Below the pieces are notes generated by a model, which had not been told where the DNA came from, ran no database searches, and saw only the letters and a program-made list of their open reading frames with translations. From Rheum nobile (Eukaryota; Streptophyta; Magnoliopsida; Caryophyllales; Polygonaceae): a DNA stretch of 64,000 nt. The translations under genes were made by a program, and so were the position numbers. Shown here piece after piece: positions 35,420-46,660 of the stretch. The stretch lies in the NCBI GenBank assembly GCA_027886185.1, contig WOAB01000156.1:248001-312000 (forward strand), given 5' to 3'. Positions within the stretch are counted from its first letter, which is position 1. Every line of letters starts with the position of its first letter.

Positions 35420-38400
35420 ACGGATTGAAGATCTGAAGTTATAGAAGAATTGATCTGAATTTTTAGAATCGTTGAATCCAGTTGGATTCGATAAAATTCA
35501 CGGAAGAATCGTGAAGCTGTGAAAAGGAGATCGAGATTTTCCTCGATTTCACAAAGGATTGTAAGGAACAAACAGATCGAATTGATTGTCTCAAGTGTGA
35601 GATTGAGAGATGGCTCAATTAGAGGAAGAAGTAGTTGATAATGAAGCTCGAATGGAGGCCAACAATGGAGGTCGGAGAGCAGAAACTACAGGAAATCTTG
35701 CAGGACAAGGTAAAAACGGATATGCCGATCCTTTATTCTTGTCTAATTCAGATCATCCTAGCACTCAGATTGTGTCAAATCATTTTAATGGATCGAATTT
35801 CATTTCCTAGAGTAGAGGAGTCTGGATGGCTCTAGGATCTAAAATGAAACTCGGTTATATAGATGGAACATGTCGTATGCCTATTGATGATGATGAGAAA
35901 CGAGGAATGTGGATTCGTGCGGATTACATGGTTAGATGTTGGATTATAAACTCTATGATTCATGAAATAGCTGAAGGTTTTATGCATGTACAATCTGCTA
36001 AAGAATTGTGGAGTGAGATTGTTGAGAGATTTTCTGAATCCAATGCACCATTAGTCTATCAATTGCAAAAGGAATTGTCTAATATGAAACAAGAGAACTT
36101 AAGTGTTGTTGCGTATTATGGAAAAATCAAGAAAATATGGGATGAGTTACAGGTTCTTGAAGGGATTCCAACCTGTGAATGTGGAGCTTTAGAAAGTTGT
36201 AATTGCTTGCTGCTTAAAAGGATGTTAGACATAGAACAGAAAAGTAAAGTTTTGTAGTTCTTAATGGGGTTAAATGAGTGTTATGAACATGTGAGGAGTA
36301 GTATTTTGTCATTGGAGCCTTTGCCTGGGGTAAACAAGGCTTTCCAGATGGTTATGAGGATAGAAAGGCAAAATGAGATTACTAATGCTGGGAATCCTAG
36401 TAAGGATACAATGGCCTTTTCTGTTAACAGATCTAATTGGCAGACAAGATCATCAGATGGAAATAGACAGTATGATGGAGGACGCAGAGACTATAACCGA
36501 GACAGAGTTGATAAAAGGGATCTGAAATGTACTCATTGTGGTGGTACAGGTCATGTGAAGGACACATGCTTCAAGATTGTAGGGTACCCTGAGTGGTACA
36601 AAGGCCCTCGTGATCAATCTGTGAACATGTATGCAACAAATGTTCAGGATGTGCACATGGAAGATCACCCTTTGGAAATGGGAGATAGCTCTCAACAAGC
36701 GCCAGACCCTACAATGGTCAATGCTGTTTTTCAGGAAATTCTTAAGATGATGAAAGGGAAAGGTTCCATGGAAGGAATCACTGGTTCAGACAACACTGGA
36801 CAAACATTTGTGAATTTTGCAGGTAACTTGAACAGTTCATTCCTTGATGCATTGCATGAGCATGACATGCATACATGGATTATTGACTCTGGAGCCATCG
36901 ATCACATTGCATATGATGCATCCTCATTCACTGACATGCATAAGTTGCATAAGGCTATATTTGTTGCTTTGCCAGATGGTTCAACTAAAACAGTTCAGTT
37001 TTCTGGAACTGTCTAGATTATACCTTTCCTGGTGTTGCATAGGGTCCTTTTTGTGCCAGAATTCAGGCACAATTTAATGTTAGTTTCTAAGCTAGTTCTC
37101 GACATGACTATTTCAGTTTTGTTTGATCATATGGGTTGCATATTGCAGGGCCATACTAGTGGTGAAAGTATTGCTACAGTTCTAGTGAAGGGTGGGCTTT
37201 ATAGACTTCAGTTGAAGCCAGTGGATGCTGGATGTTCAGTTAATAAAAGTGTTCCAAATAAGTCAGTTGCTTTGGCTTGTAGCAGTATTGACAAGTTGCT
37301 TTTGCAACATGCTAGACTAGGTCATTCTTCCTTGTCTAAGATGAAGCACATTTCAGGTTGTGATTGTTCAAATATAGACAATTTGATTTGTGAAAGCTGT
37401 GTTTTGGCAAAACACCATAAGCTGCCATTTGTCCGCAGTACTTCTATTGCTTCTTCTATATTCAATTTAGTTCACATGGACTTGTGGGGACCGTATCGAG
37501 TTCCTTCTATGGATGGGGCTAAATACTTCCTCACCATTGTCGATGACTGCTCTAGGTTTACTTGGACCTATTTGTTACAGAACAAGCTGCAAGTTTTCAA
37601 AATTATTGAAGGCTTTGTTGCCTATGTGGAGAATCAGTTTCACACTGCTATACAGGTTATTCGAACAGATAATGGGACAGAGTTTACATAGTCATCTTGT
37701 GTTGATTTATTCAGAAAGAAAGGCATCTTGCATCAGTGATCTGCACCAGGGGTACCTGAACAGAATGCACGGGTGGAACGTAAGCACAAACATTTAGTGG
37801 AGACAGCTCGAGCTATACGTCTTCATGCACATTTGCCTATTAAGTTCTGGGGTTACTGCTTACTTGCAGCCACCTCCATCATCAACAAATTACCATCGCC
37901 AATTCTGTCTTGGAAGTCACCATTTGAAATTCTTCATCAGTCTCCTCCTAACTATGATGACCTCAGAGTAGTGGGCTCTTTGTGCTTTGCTTTATCACTC
38001 CACCAACCTCGAGATAAGTTTGGAGCTAAAGCCCGAAGGTGTGTTTTCTTGGGTTATCCACCAGGCCAAAAGGCCTACAGAGTTTATGATTTGGATAATC
38101 ACTATGTCTTTGTGTCTCGACATGTGCTCTTTCATGAACACATTTTGCCCTTTAAACACACTTTTTCCTCTTCATCTACACTACTATCTCAAACCCATTT
38201 ACCTTTTGTCAATCCGGCTGCAGGGATTGATGAGCCTTCCTCTGTTGAACCTTCTCCATCTCCACCTGGATTGTCTGCAGCAACACCTGATGTGGTTTTA
38301 CCTTCTCCCATAGGTTCCTCCTCTTATCCCATACATTCACCTTCTCCTCTTCCTCATGTTGTCTCCCTCTTGCATGTTCAACCCCCTTCCCCTCGTCGTT

Positions 38401-39512
38401 CTACACGAACTCATTTCCCACCAGCAAGATTACAAGATTATCATTGTCCAACTTTGCCTTCCTCATCAGTGTCACGATCCTTCCTCACTTATCAAGACTT
38501 TTCCCATTTGCCTGAGTCGTATGTTAGCTCCTTATTCAATGTCTTTGCCACATTTGAACCCCATTCTTATGAACAGGCCAAACATCATCCTGATTGGGTG
38601 GAGGCCATGAACAAAGAGATTCAGGCCCTTGACAACAATCACACCTGGGAGCTCACTTCTCTTCCGCCTGGGAAGAAGGCAATCGGTTCAAAATGGATTT
38701 TTAAAGTGAAATATCGAGATGATGGTGCTGTTGAGCATTACAAGGCTCGATTAGTTGTGAAAGGGTACAATCAAGTTAAGGATCGTGATTACAAACACAC
38801 TTTCTCCCCGGTGGCCAAATTCACATCTGTTCGAATTGTTCTTGCCTTGGCTGCTGCTAAGGGTTGGGATTTGCATCAGCTGGACATAAACAATGCATTT
38901 CTCCATGGTTTTCTCGATGAAGAAGTGTTTATGCTTCCTTCTCCTGGATATACCAAGGCTGCTCTGTGATATACCAAGGCATTTCTCCATGGTTTTCTCG
39001 GAGACATTCTGTAATGTGCTCTGTATCTGTAATATTTTTCTCAGTGAAGAATTATACAGTTAAGGCCTGTTGGAAGTCTATACTCGTTCGTGTACGACTT
39101 TTGTTATCGCAAGTTAAGATTAATACCAAATCTCTACCCAATTGGTTATTGCCCAAGAGGTGCAAATGGATTAACCATGGGTTAATACCCAAGGGCACAA
39201 TTGGAAGGCTTTTTGGCTCCCAACAAGCCTCATCTTTGCCTATAAATAGAGGGCATGGGTGAAGCTAGAAAGGGTGTGAAAAACGCCATTACGCTGTCCA
39301 TTTCTCGTCTCTCAAAAACGCTCCCAAAGAAAAATGCTCTCTCTCTCGGAAAGCTCTCGTGGATCGTTGGAGGCTCGTTTGGTGTCATTCTCGGTGGCCA
39401 AAGGAGACTTGGAAGGCCCTTAGAAGCCTAGAAGCCAAGCAAGGCGAAAGGCGAACCAAATCGAGCGTCGCAGGTAAGATTTCTCGTCCGTTTTTAAGTT
39501 TCTGTTCAACGA

Positions 39513-39797
39513 CGGCGACCGCCGCCAGGGAGACGGCGACCGCCGCCAGGAACGGCGACCGCCGCCAGGAACGGCGACCGCCGCCAGGAACGGCGACCGC
39601 CGCCAGGAATGGCGACCGCCGTGTTGTGGACGGCGACCACCGTGTTGGGGACGGCGACCGCCGTGTTATGGCCGGCGACCGCCATGAAGCTCTTGGTGTC
39701 GCCGTGGAGGAAGCCGATGAGCGGCGCCCGCCGTGCTTGAGAAGGCGACCGCCGTGATGGTGGCGGCGACCGCCGTGATGGTAGCGGCGCCCGCCGC
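39513..39797 (+). repeat. GGCGACCGCC array in solo LTR C
   Basis: About a dozen copies of GGCGACCGCCG or close variants (for example GGCGCCCGCC) are spaced by short inserts such as CCAGGAAC. The same motif, in one or the other orientation, fills LTR A (3090-3615) and LTR D (57992-58158, 58518-58594). A 132-codon frame across it (39359-39757) is a by-product of the repeat. Confidence 0.9.
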
Positions 39798-40253
39798 AAT
39801 TGTTGGTGGCCGGCCGTGAAGGGTAGTTGCCCGGGAGTTGTGCGTTGGCTTCCGAGACCTTCGATCGGGTCTCGTATCCTTCGATTTCTTTCGTCTTTTC
39901 GTATATTCGTACTATTCTTTGTCGAATCTAACCTAGGGTTCCTTTTTGGGTCGACTCGAAGGTGTTTATGCTAGTGGAGCTATACGCGTGTCGAGCCCGG
40001 AATCCCGTTGTCTCTGTTTTGTTCCAGATCTGCGGACTAAGGCAAGTGGCGGTTCGCTCTTGCTCATCGTTCCATATTTACATTAATTATCAGCTGTTTA
40101 TTTGAGTAATTAATTTGGAATGATTATCTGTGTTTGTCTGGAAAAGGTTTTATAAACTATTTTGGGAAAATCATATAATAGGTTGTATATCTGCTAGAAC
40201 GACGCTATTATCTGTGATCGCCTTCCGGGCATTTATGTGGATTAATAGGAAAA

Positions 40254-40500
40254 CTAATCCAAGTAAGGATTAGCTGTTTCTATTATCTCTTTGTTTAAGT
40301 TAATTGCCTGGATGGCTTTAATGTGATAATTGATGTGTTAGACTGTTTAGTTAATACGAGTGTTTGTAGGAACGCTAATCCAAGTAAGGATTAGTCGTTT
40401 CTTTATAACTTAATGTGCGTAGGAACGCTAATCCAAGTAAGGATTAGTCGTTTCTTTATAATTTAATATTCGTGTGAACGCTAATCCAAGTAAGGATTTG
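40254..40500 (+). repeat. Four copies of a 7-bp inverted repeat, period about 53 bp
   Basis: CTAATCC, six-base AAGTAA spacer, GGATTAG occurs at 40254-40273, 40375-40394 and 40428-40447; the copy at 40481-40500 has GGATTTG. The last three share flanks (GAACG before, TCGTTTCTTTA after). LTR D has related flanks near 60500-60550 but lacks the hairpins. Confidence 0.88.
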
Positions 40501-43072
40501 TCGTTTCTTTAAATCATAATATTTCTCGGGGTTATTGCCGAATAATTTAAGGGTCATGACCTATGCTTCTTATCCACATGTAAGGATCTGAAGTGTTTTA
40601 AGCGCCTTGCTAGCGCCAGTGGATGAGCTTAATTGCAGTCCTGTGTTTTAAGCACTTAGCTAGTGCATTGGGGTGGACGTAACTGTCACCCTGTAAAATA
40701 AACTGTAAGCGCTGTGGCAGTGCAAATCAGGGTGAACGTAAGATCACCCGGTGTCTTAATAACTTCCGTGTTCTCGGAATATTCTTAAAAGCCTCAACAC
40801 TGTGTGTGTGTTGTAATTTAATAAGATAAGTGCTGTTAAGCACATAATTAAACTGTAAGCGCTGTATAGTGCAATCAGGGTGAACGTAAGGTCACCCGGT
40901 GTAATAATAATCGCCGTTGTTTCTCGGCATAATAAAGTTAAGTCCCGCGTGTGGGTTGTGTGTGTTTTAATTTGGGTTGACATGATTGTCACCCTGAGAT
41001 TTAAGCTGTGTGCCACTCTTAATAACATTAATGTGTTTCGGTAATGTGTGTTTTGTAATTAAATAAGATATGTGCCCGAGTGCACATGATTAATAAACCT
41101 TTGGCGAGTAGTGCAGCTAAGTCATAGTGCAGCTAGGAAAGCTCGTCTCGACTTGAATGTAGTACGTTCTCTTTCCGATCTGGATTCGCTGTATGCGATG
41201 AGGTTGGTCGTGAACCGAAGTATCTCAGTCAACTTTTAAATCATTGTTGTTTGATTCTATTAAACATTCCAGATTTGTCATATTTCCTTAAAGACTCAAT
41301 CTCTTGGAGTCTCTTTTCGAGTCGATTTCTGTAAAGATGAAGTCTTCCAGAATCTTCTCTCATGCATACCGTTGTTGTTATTCCGTGAAAGTGCCGAGTT
41401 ATGTATCGTCCCTTCGGTTATTATTCGAGGGACAATGATAGTAAACGGTTTCGATCACTCGAACCACTCTGCTTTTTACCCTGGCTAGTCTATTTAAGTA
41501 GACTAACCCACGAACTTTGTTCTCCGCATGTGGGCTGGTGTCATCCGTTCGATTCGGCACATCAGATGGAGTGTAGATGAGAAGACTAGAAGGACTATGG
41601 AGTCGACGGTGGTTTTTAATAATTTCTTTAATCAGGTTGAGATCCTGGGCAGGTGATCATTACGATCACAACCCTTTTTGTAATATCTTTTAAAAGTTTT
41701 CCGTTGTGCCTTGTTTAAGATTTCCGTTGTAATTTATTTAAACTCTGTGTTTGTCCTATTCGGGATTGGGATGTAATCCCGGGACTCGTGTTTTATATGA
41801 TTACGGTTATCATTTTGTATCATTGTATTTCATGATTTGTATTTAAACGGTAAAGCCTTGGGTGATCTCGGTAAGGAACACTGGGGTCACTGGCGGTAAT
41901 ACCTTTCCAAAAGGATTAAGTTTTGGGGGTGTTACATGCTCCCGGTCAAGTTTGTCGCCTTACTCGTTCATTATATGGCCTCAAGCAAGCTAGTCGTCAG
42001 TGGAACATAGAACTCACCAAACACATGTTGTCCCTGGGTTTCATTCAGTCAAAGCATGATTATTCTCTCTTCACTCTCGCTTCTGCTGGTTCATTCACCA
42101 TTGCTTTGGTCTATGTGGACGATATGATGTTGACATGTACTTCCATCTTTGTTATTCAACATGTCAAACACTCTATGCACTCAACCTTTACTATCAAGGA
42201 TTTTGGGCCTTGCTCGTTATTTCCTTGGCATGGAAATTGCTCGCAATACTTCTGGGATCATGTTGAATCAACGCAAATATGTCCTGGACATTCTTACTGA
42301 TGCTGGCATGACAGATTGCAAGCCTTCTTCTTTTCCAATGTAGCATGGTACCAAATTATCTATTGATGATGGAGAACTCCTTGTTGATCCTGAGGCTTAT
42401 CGGCGTCTTGTGGGTCGTCTCCTTTACCTCACTTTGATAAGGCCTGATATATCCTACACTGTCCAGTAGTTAAGTCAGTTTTTGGCTTCTCCTCGGATGC
42501 CCCATCGTCAAGCAACTCTCTATCTCCTTCGTTATCTACGTGGTACCTTCAATATCTCCCTATTCTATCCAGTTCAGTCATCCTTTACACTTTTAGCTTA
42601 CAGTGATGCCGACTGGGGCAGTTGTGCGTACTCTTGCAAGTCTCTCACCGGCTACTGTGTGTTTCTTGGTGACTCTTTGGTCTCCTGGAAGACAAAGAAA
42701 CAAAAGACTGTGTCCAAGTCGTTTGCTGAAAGTGCGTATCGCAGCATGTCCATGACCGCTAGTGAACTTGTTTGGGTTCATGGCTTACTCACTGACCTTC
42801 AGGTTGCTGTGTAATTACCCATTGCCTTGCATTGTGACAACAAGGTGACTCAGCATTTGGCGGCCAACCCTGTCTTCCACGAGCACACTAAGCACCTTCG
42901 GATTGATTGCCACTTTGTACGGGACATGGTTCAAGAGGGATTCATTAGCACTGTCCACGTGCCTTCTAGTCTTCAGTTGACCGATCTTTTTACTAAAGCC
43001 TTGGGGGCTCATCAACATCGATTTCTTGCTTCCAAGCTTGGACTTGTTTTCCCTGCTACATGTCCAGCTTGA

Positions 43073-43089
43073 GGGGGGGGGGGGGGGGG
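43073..43089 (+). other. Polypurine tract of the copia element, 17-G run
   Basis: The tract before the 3' LTR is GA, then 17 consecutive G, then A at 43090. This is the plus-strand priming site; such a long pure G run is unusual and may be miscounted in the assembly. Confidence 0.75.
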
Positions 43090-43090
43090 A

Positions 43091-46074
43091 TATGGAGACT
43101 AGTGTTGTATATTTGTACATATTAGTCTTAGCCGCTTGATTAGTTTTGATTTGTTAGTGTGGGCCCGGTTTAGCTTGCTTAGTTGGCTAGTTAGTTAGCC
43201 TCTAGTTGCTTGTATATATAGCCTCTGTTGTAGAGTAGTTCAGTACAACCGATCAAAATGAAATCAGAAATTCTCCAAAATATCTTCCTCTTCTCTTGTT
43301 CTCCTCTGGTGTTCTAGAGGATTCTCATGGTGTTTTCTTGATCTCAAATCTTCAAACCTCTCATTTCATGATTAGTGTTTGTATTCGTAGATATTGATTT
43401 TCCTATTTACAAAAATAGATATTTGCTTCTAGAATCATGGGACATTTATGAGACAAATATTACCATTTCACTGTATATCTCAAATAATGCATTAAATAAA
43501 TAATTTAATGCATTATTTTTAAAATTTCAAACGGATTCTTATTGAACTCTCATAATATGAAGTATAAATTTATGTGTCTCGTCTCGATTTGACTATTCTC
43601 ACGATTATGCCTAGTGAATAGAGAGTGTTTTTTTTGTCAATTTTCATATTTGTATCACTTAAGAGTAGAGCTGTCAATCGGATCGGTCAAGTCGGGTTTG
43701 GGTTGAGAACGGGTCGGGTCATTTCAGATAACAAGTCAATTCGGGTCGGGTCATTACAGGTCAGTGGGCGATTCGGGTTGACCAACGGGTCAAGAGCGTC
43801 ATTTTTTAAATATTTTGTTCACTATTTAAATATTATTAAATAGTTAAAAACTAATTTAAATATATCAAAATAAGTTTAAATGAATTAAAATAATAATAAT
43901 ATTATTAATTATTTTAATATAATTGATATTAGTAGACTAAAATCATATTTTATCTTTAATATTAATTTATAAATTTATACATTAAAAAAATTATGTAGGT
44001 ACAACAATGTTATTTTTTTAGGATAATTGAACATATTATCATTATTTATATGTCATTTATCATATATATTTTATGTCATTTATCATATATATGGAGACTA
44101 GTGTTGTATATTTGTACATATTAGTCTTAGCCGCTTGATTAGTTTTGATTTGTTAGTGTGGGCCCGGTTTAGCTTGCTTAGTTGGCTAGTTAGTTAGCCT
44201 CTAGTTGCTTGTATATATAGCCTCTGTTGTAGAGTAGTTCAGTACAACCGATCAAAATGAAATCAGAAATTCTCCAAAATATCTTCCTCTTCTCTTGTTC
44301 TCCTCTGGTGTTCTAGAGGATTCTCATGGTGTTTTCTTGATCTCAAATCTTCAAACCTCTCATTTCATGATTAGTGTTTGTATTCGTAGATATTGATTTT
44401 CCTATTTACAAAAATAGATATTTGCTTCTAGAATCATGGGACATTTATGAGACAAATATTACCATTTCACTGTATATCTCAAATAATGCATTAAATAAAT
44501 AATTTAATGCATTATTTTTAAAATTTCAAACGGATTCTTATTGAACTCTCATAATATGAAGTATAAATTTATGTGTCTCGTCTCGATTTGACTATTCTCA
44601 CGATTATGCCTAGTGAATAGAGAGTGTTTTTTTTGTCAATTTTCATATTTGTATCACTTAAGAGTAGAGCTGTCAATCGGATCGGTCAAGTCGGGTTTGG
44701 GTTGAGAACGGGTCGGGTCATTTCAGATAACAAGTCAATTCGGGTCGGGTCATTACAGGTCAGTGGGCGATTCGGGTTGACCAACGGGTCAAGAGCGTCA
44801 TTTTTTAAATATTTTGTTCACTATTTAAATATTATTAAATAGTTAAAAACTAATTTAAATATATCAAAATAAGTTTAAATGAATTAAAATAATAATAATA
44901 TTATTAATTATTTTAATATAATTGATATTAGTAGACTAAAATCATATTTTATCTTTAATATTAATTTATAAATTTATACATTAAAAAAATTATGTAGGTA
45001 CAACAATGTTATTTTTTTAGGATAATTGAACATATTATCATTATTTATATGTCATTTATCATATATATTTTATGTCATTTATCATATATATGGAGACTAG
45101 TGTTGTATATTTGTACATATTAGTCTTAGCCGCTTGATTAGTTTTGATTTGTTAGTGTGGGCCCGGTTTAGCTTGCTTAGTTGGCTAGTTAGTTAGCCTC
45201 TAGTTGCTTGTATATATAGCCTCTGTTGTAGAGTAGTTCAGTACAACCGATCAAAATGAAATCAGAAATTCTCCAAAATATCTTCCTCTTCTCTTGTTCT
45301 CCTCTGGTGTTCTAGAGGATTCTCATGGTGTTTTCTTGATCTCAAATCTTCAAACCTCTCATTTCATGATTAGTGTTTGTATTCGTAGATATTGATTTTC
45401 CTATTTACAAAAATAGATATTTGCTTCTAGAATCATGGGACATTTATGAGACAAATATTACCATTTCACTGTATATCTCAAATAATGCATTAAATAAATA
45501 ATTTAATGCATTATTTTTAAAATTTCAAACGGATTCTTATTGAACTCTCATAATATGAAGTATAAATTTATGTGTCTCGTCTCGATTTGACTATTCTCAC
45601 GATTATGCCTAGTGAATAGAGAGTGTTTTTTTTGTCAATTTTCATATTTGTATCACTTAAGAGTAGAGCTGTCAATCGGATCGGTCAAGTCGGGTTTGGG
45701 TTGAGAACGGGTCGGGTCATTTCAGATAACAAGTCAATTCGGGTCGGGTCATTACAGGTCAGTGGGCGATTCGGGTTGACCAACGGGTCAAGAGCGTCAT
45801 TTTTTAAATATTTTGTTCACTATTTAAATATTATTAAATAGTTAAAAACTAATTTAAATATATCAAAATAAGTTTAAATGAATTAAAATAATAATAATAT
45901 TATTAATTATTTTAATATAATTGATATTAGTAGACTAAAATCATATTTTATCTTTAATATTAATTTATAAATTTATACATTAAAAAAATTATGTAGGTAC
46001 AACAATGTTATTTTTTTAGGATAATTGAACATATTATCATTATTTATATGTCATTTATCATATATATTTTATGT
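43091..46074 (+). repeat. 999-bp unit in three tandem copies (copia 3' LTR, flank, hAT left end)
   Basis: Copies begin at 43091, 44090 and 45089. Each comprises the 265-bp LTR, about 300 bp of flanking DNA and about 410 bp of the left part of a hAT-like element; the copies look identical wherever I compared them. Copies 1 and 2 end with an extra TCATTTATCATATATA block just before the next LTR; copy 3 diverges at about 46074 and runs on to the hAT right end. The same 72-codon frame recurs at 43625, 44624 and 45623, which fixes the period. Only the first LTR is preceded by copia sequence, so copies 2 and 3 are duplicated DNA, not new insertions. Confidence 0.93.
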
Positions 46075-46213
46075 TATATTTTATTAATACTCCATATTTA
46101 TTCGTTAATCGGGTCGGGTTCGATAAATTCGAGTTACCAAAAATTTCGATCGCGATGAGTCGAGTTCAAAAGCGGATGGATCAGGTCGATAAAACGGGTT
46201 TTTGTCAGCTCTA
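45664..46213. mobile_element. Non-autonomous hAT-like element
   Basis: The left end reads TAGAGCTGTCAATCGG, and the right end on the other strand reads TAGAGCTGACAAAAACC, a terminal inverted repeat of the plant hAT type. The 8-bp duplication CTTAAGAG flanks both ends (45656-45663 and 46214-46221). The 550-bp body is AT-rich with GGGTCGGGTC repeats near its ends and no transposase. Because of the 999-bp tandem repeat the left end and its duplication also occur at 43658/43666 and 44657/44665; only one right end exists. Confidence 0.85.
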
Positions 46214-46221
46214 CTTAAGAG

Positions 46222-46660
46222 TGACATATAATTATGTTGCATAGGACATCCGATGTAGCACCCAATCATCTATTACTCGTGATCAATAGCATACCAATAT
46301 TTTTTGAAAAATCATGAAACTAAGCATCATTACAAAGCATAATCACTTAATTCGTGTCTTACCAACCAACTCATGACACTAAAAAGTTATCCAAGAAAAA
46401 AGGAAATAGAAAACTGAGCTTAGGATCCTCCTTGTGTGAATCCTTTACAACTGAGGGTCCATAATGCAAGAAAAAAAGAGCAATTCTGTTCCCTTTTTGT
46501 GATCATCTCGAGACACGCCAAATACAAACAATTAACAACCAATTTTTCTCCCTCTCGAGTCACACAACAACAACTAGTACAATTACTATTTCAACACATT
46601 CTTGAAATGAGACCACAACTGGAACCCATAGGAGAAGAAAACCCAGATCAGCTATCAAAA
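46222..46660 (+). other. Upstream region of the tetraspanin gene
   Basis: Non-coding AT-rich DNA. The reading frame is open upstream of the chosen ATG, with ATGs at 46436 and 46607, but the extra residues resemble no tetraspanin N-terminus. Confidence 0.5.

Larger units (their letters stand above)
38965..41936 (+). mobile_element. Solo LTR of Ty3/gypsy family 1 (copy C) inside the copia RT
   Basis: It starts TGTGATA and ends GGGTGTTACA, 2972 bp, with the 5-bp target duplication TGCTC at 38960-38964 and 41937-41941. There is no PBS, gag or pol after it; copia sequence resumes directly, so it is a solo LTR formed by LTR-LTR recombination. It aligns in blocks with LTRs A and D (39001-39050; 41500-41600; 41840-41936). 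It contains a GGCGACCGCC array (39513-39797) and four hairpin repeats (40254-40500). Its first 36 bases are abnormal and derive partly from the neighbouring copia sequence (see findings). Confidence 0.93.
35610..43072 (+). pseudogene. Copia gag-pol polyprotein, several stops, RT split by an LTR
   Basis: From MAQLEEEVVD at 35610 the copia order is clear: gag (35610-36500), zinc knuckle CTHCGGTGHVKDTC (about 36528), protease IIDSGA (about 36880), GAG-pre-integrase HARLGHSSLSKM (about 37308), integrase core (HMDLWGPY to IRTDNGTEF, about 37470-37690), RT (KWIFKVKYRDDGA; LDINNAFLHG; and, after the insertion, CRLTRSLYGLKQASRQW and YVDDMML), and RNase H (SDADWGS; LHCDN; HTKHLRIDCHFV). Frame stops occur at 35808, 36257, 37016, 37690, 37738, 42343 and 42814, mostly TAG or TGA as expected from G:C to A:T decay, with a shift near 42200. 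The RT is broken at 38964 by solo LTR C and resumes after 41941. The element cannot encode its own transposition. Confidence 0.92.
35142..43355 (+). mobile_element. Ty1/copia retrotransposon, decayed and split by a solo LTR
   Basis: Two 265-bp LTRs (35142-35406 and 43091-43355) bound the element. Both sides carry ACCTCT (35136-35141 and 43356-43361), a target-site duplication. The LTRs begin TATGGAGACTAG and end ATCTTCAA, so the usual TG...CA is offset by one or two bases and the exact borders may shift slightly. I count nine differences between the LTRs (about 3 percent), so insertion is not very recent. PBS, gag-pol and polypurine tract are present in order. The body is interrupted at 38965-41936 by solo LTR C. 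Confidence 0.92.

Noticed and set aside
39359..39757. 132-codon frame in solo LTR C
   Set aside because: Its repeated Thr-Ala-Ala-Arg content is simply the translation of the GGCGACCGCC array.
40254..40500. CRISPR-like regular repeats
   Set aside because: Only four copies, with repeated rather than unique spacers, in a plant LTR; it is a minisatellite.
43625..45841. Three identical 72-codon frames
   Set aside because: They span the hAT-like left end and its flank within the 999-bp repeat; they are copies of one chance frame.
46436..46660. N-terminal extension of the tetraspanin frame
   Set aside because: The 75 extra residues are not tetraspanin-like; the Met at 46661 leads directly into the first membrane segment.
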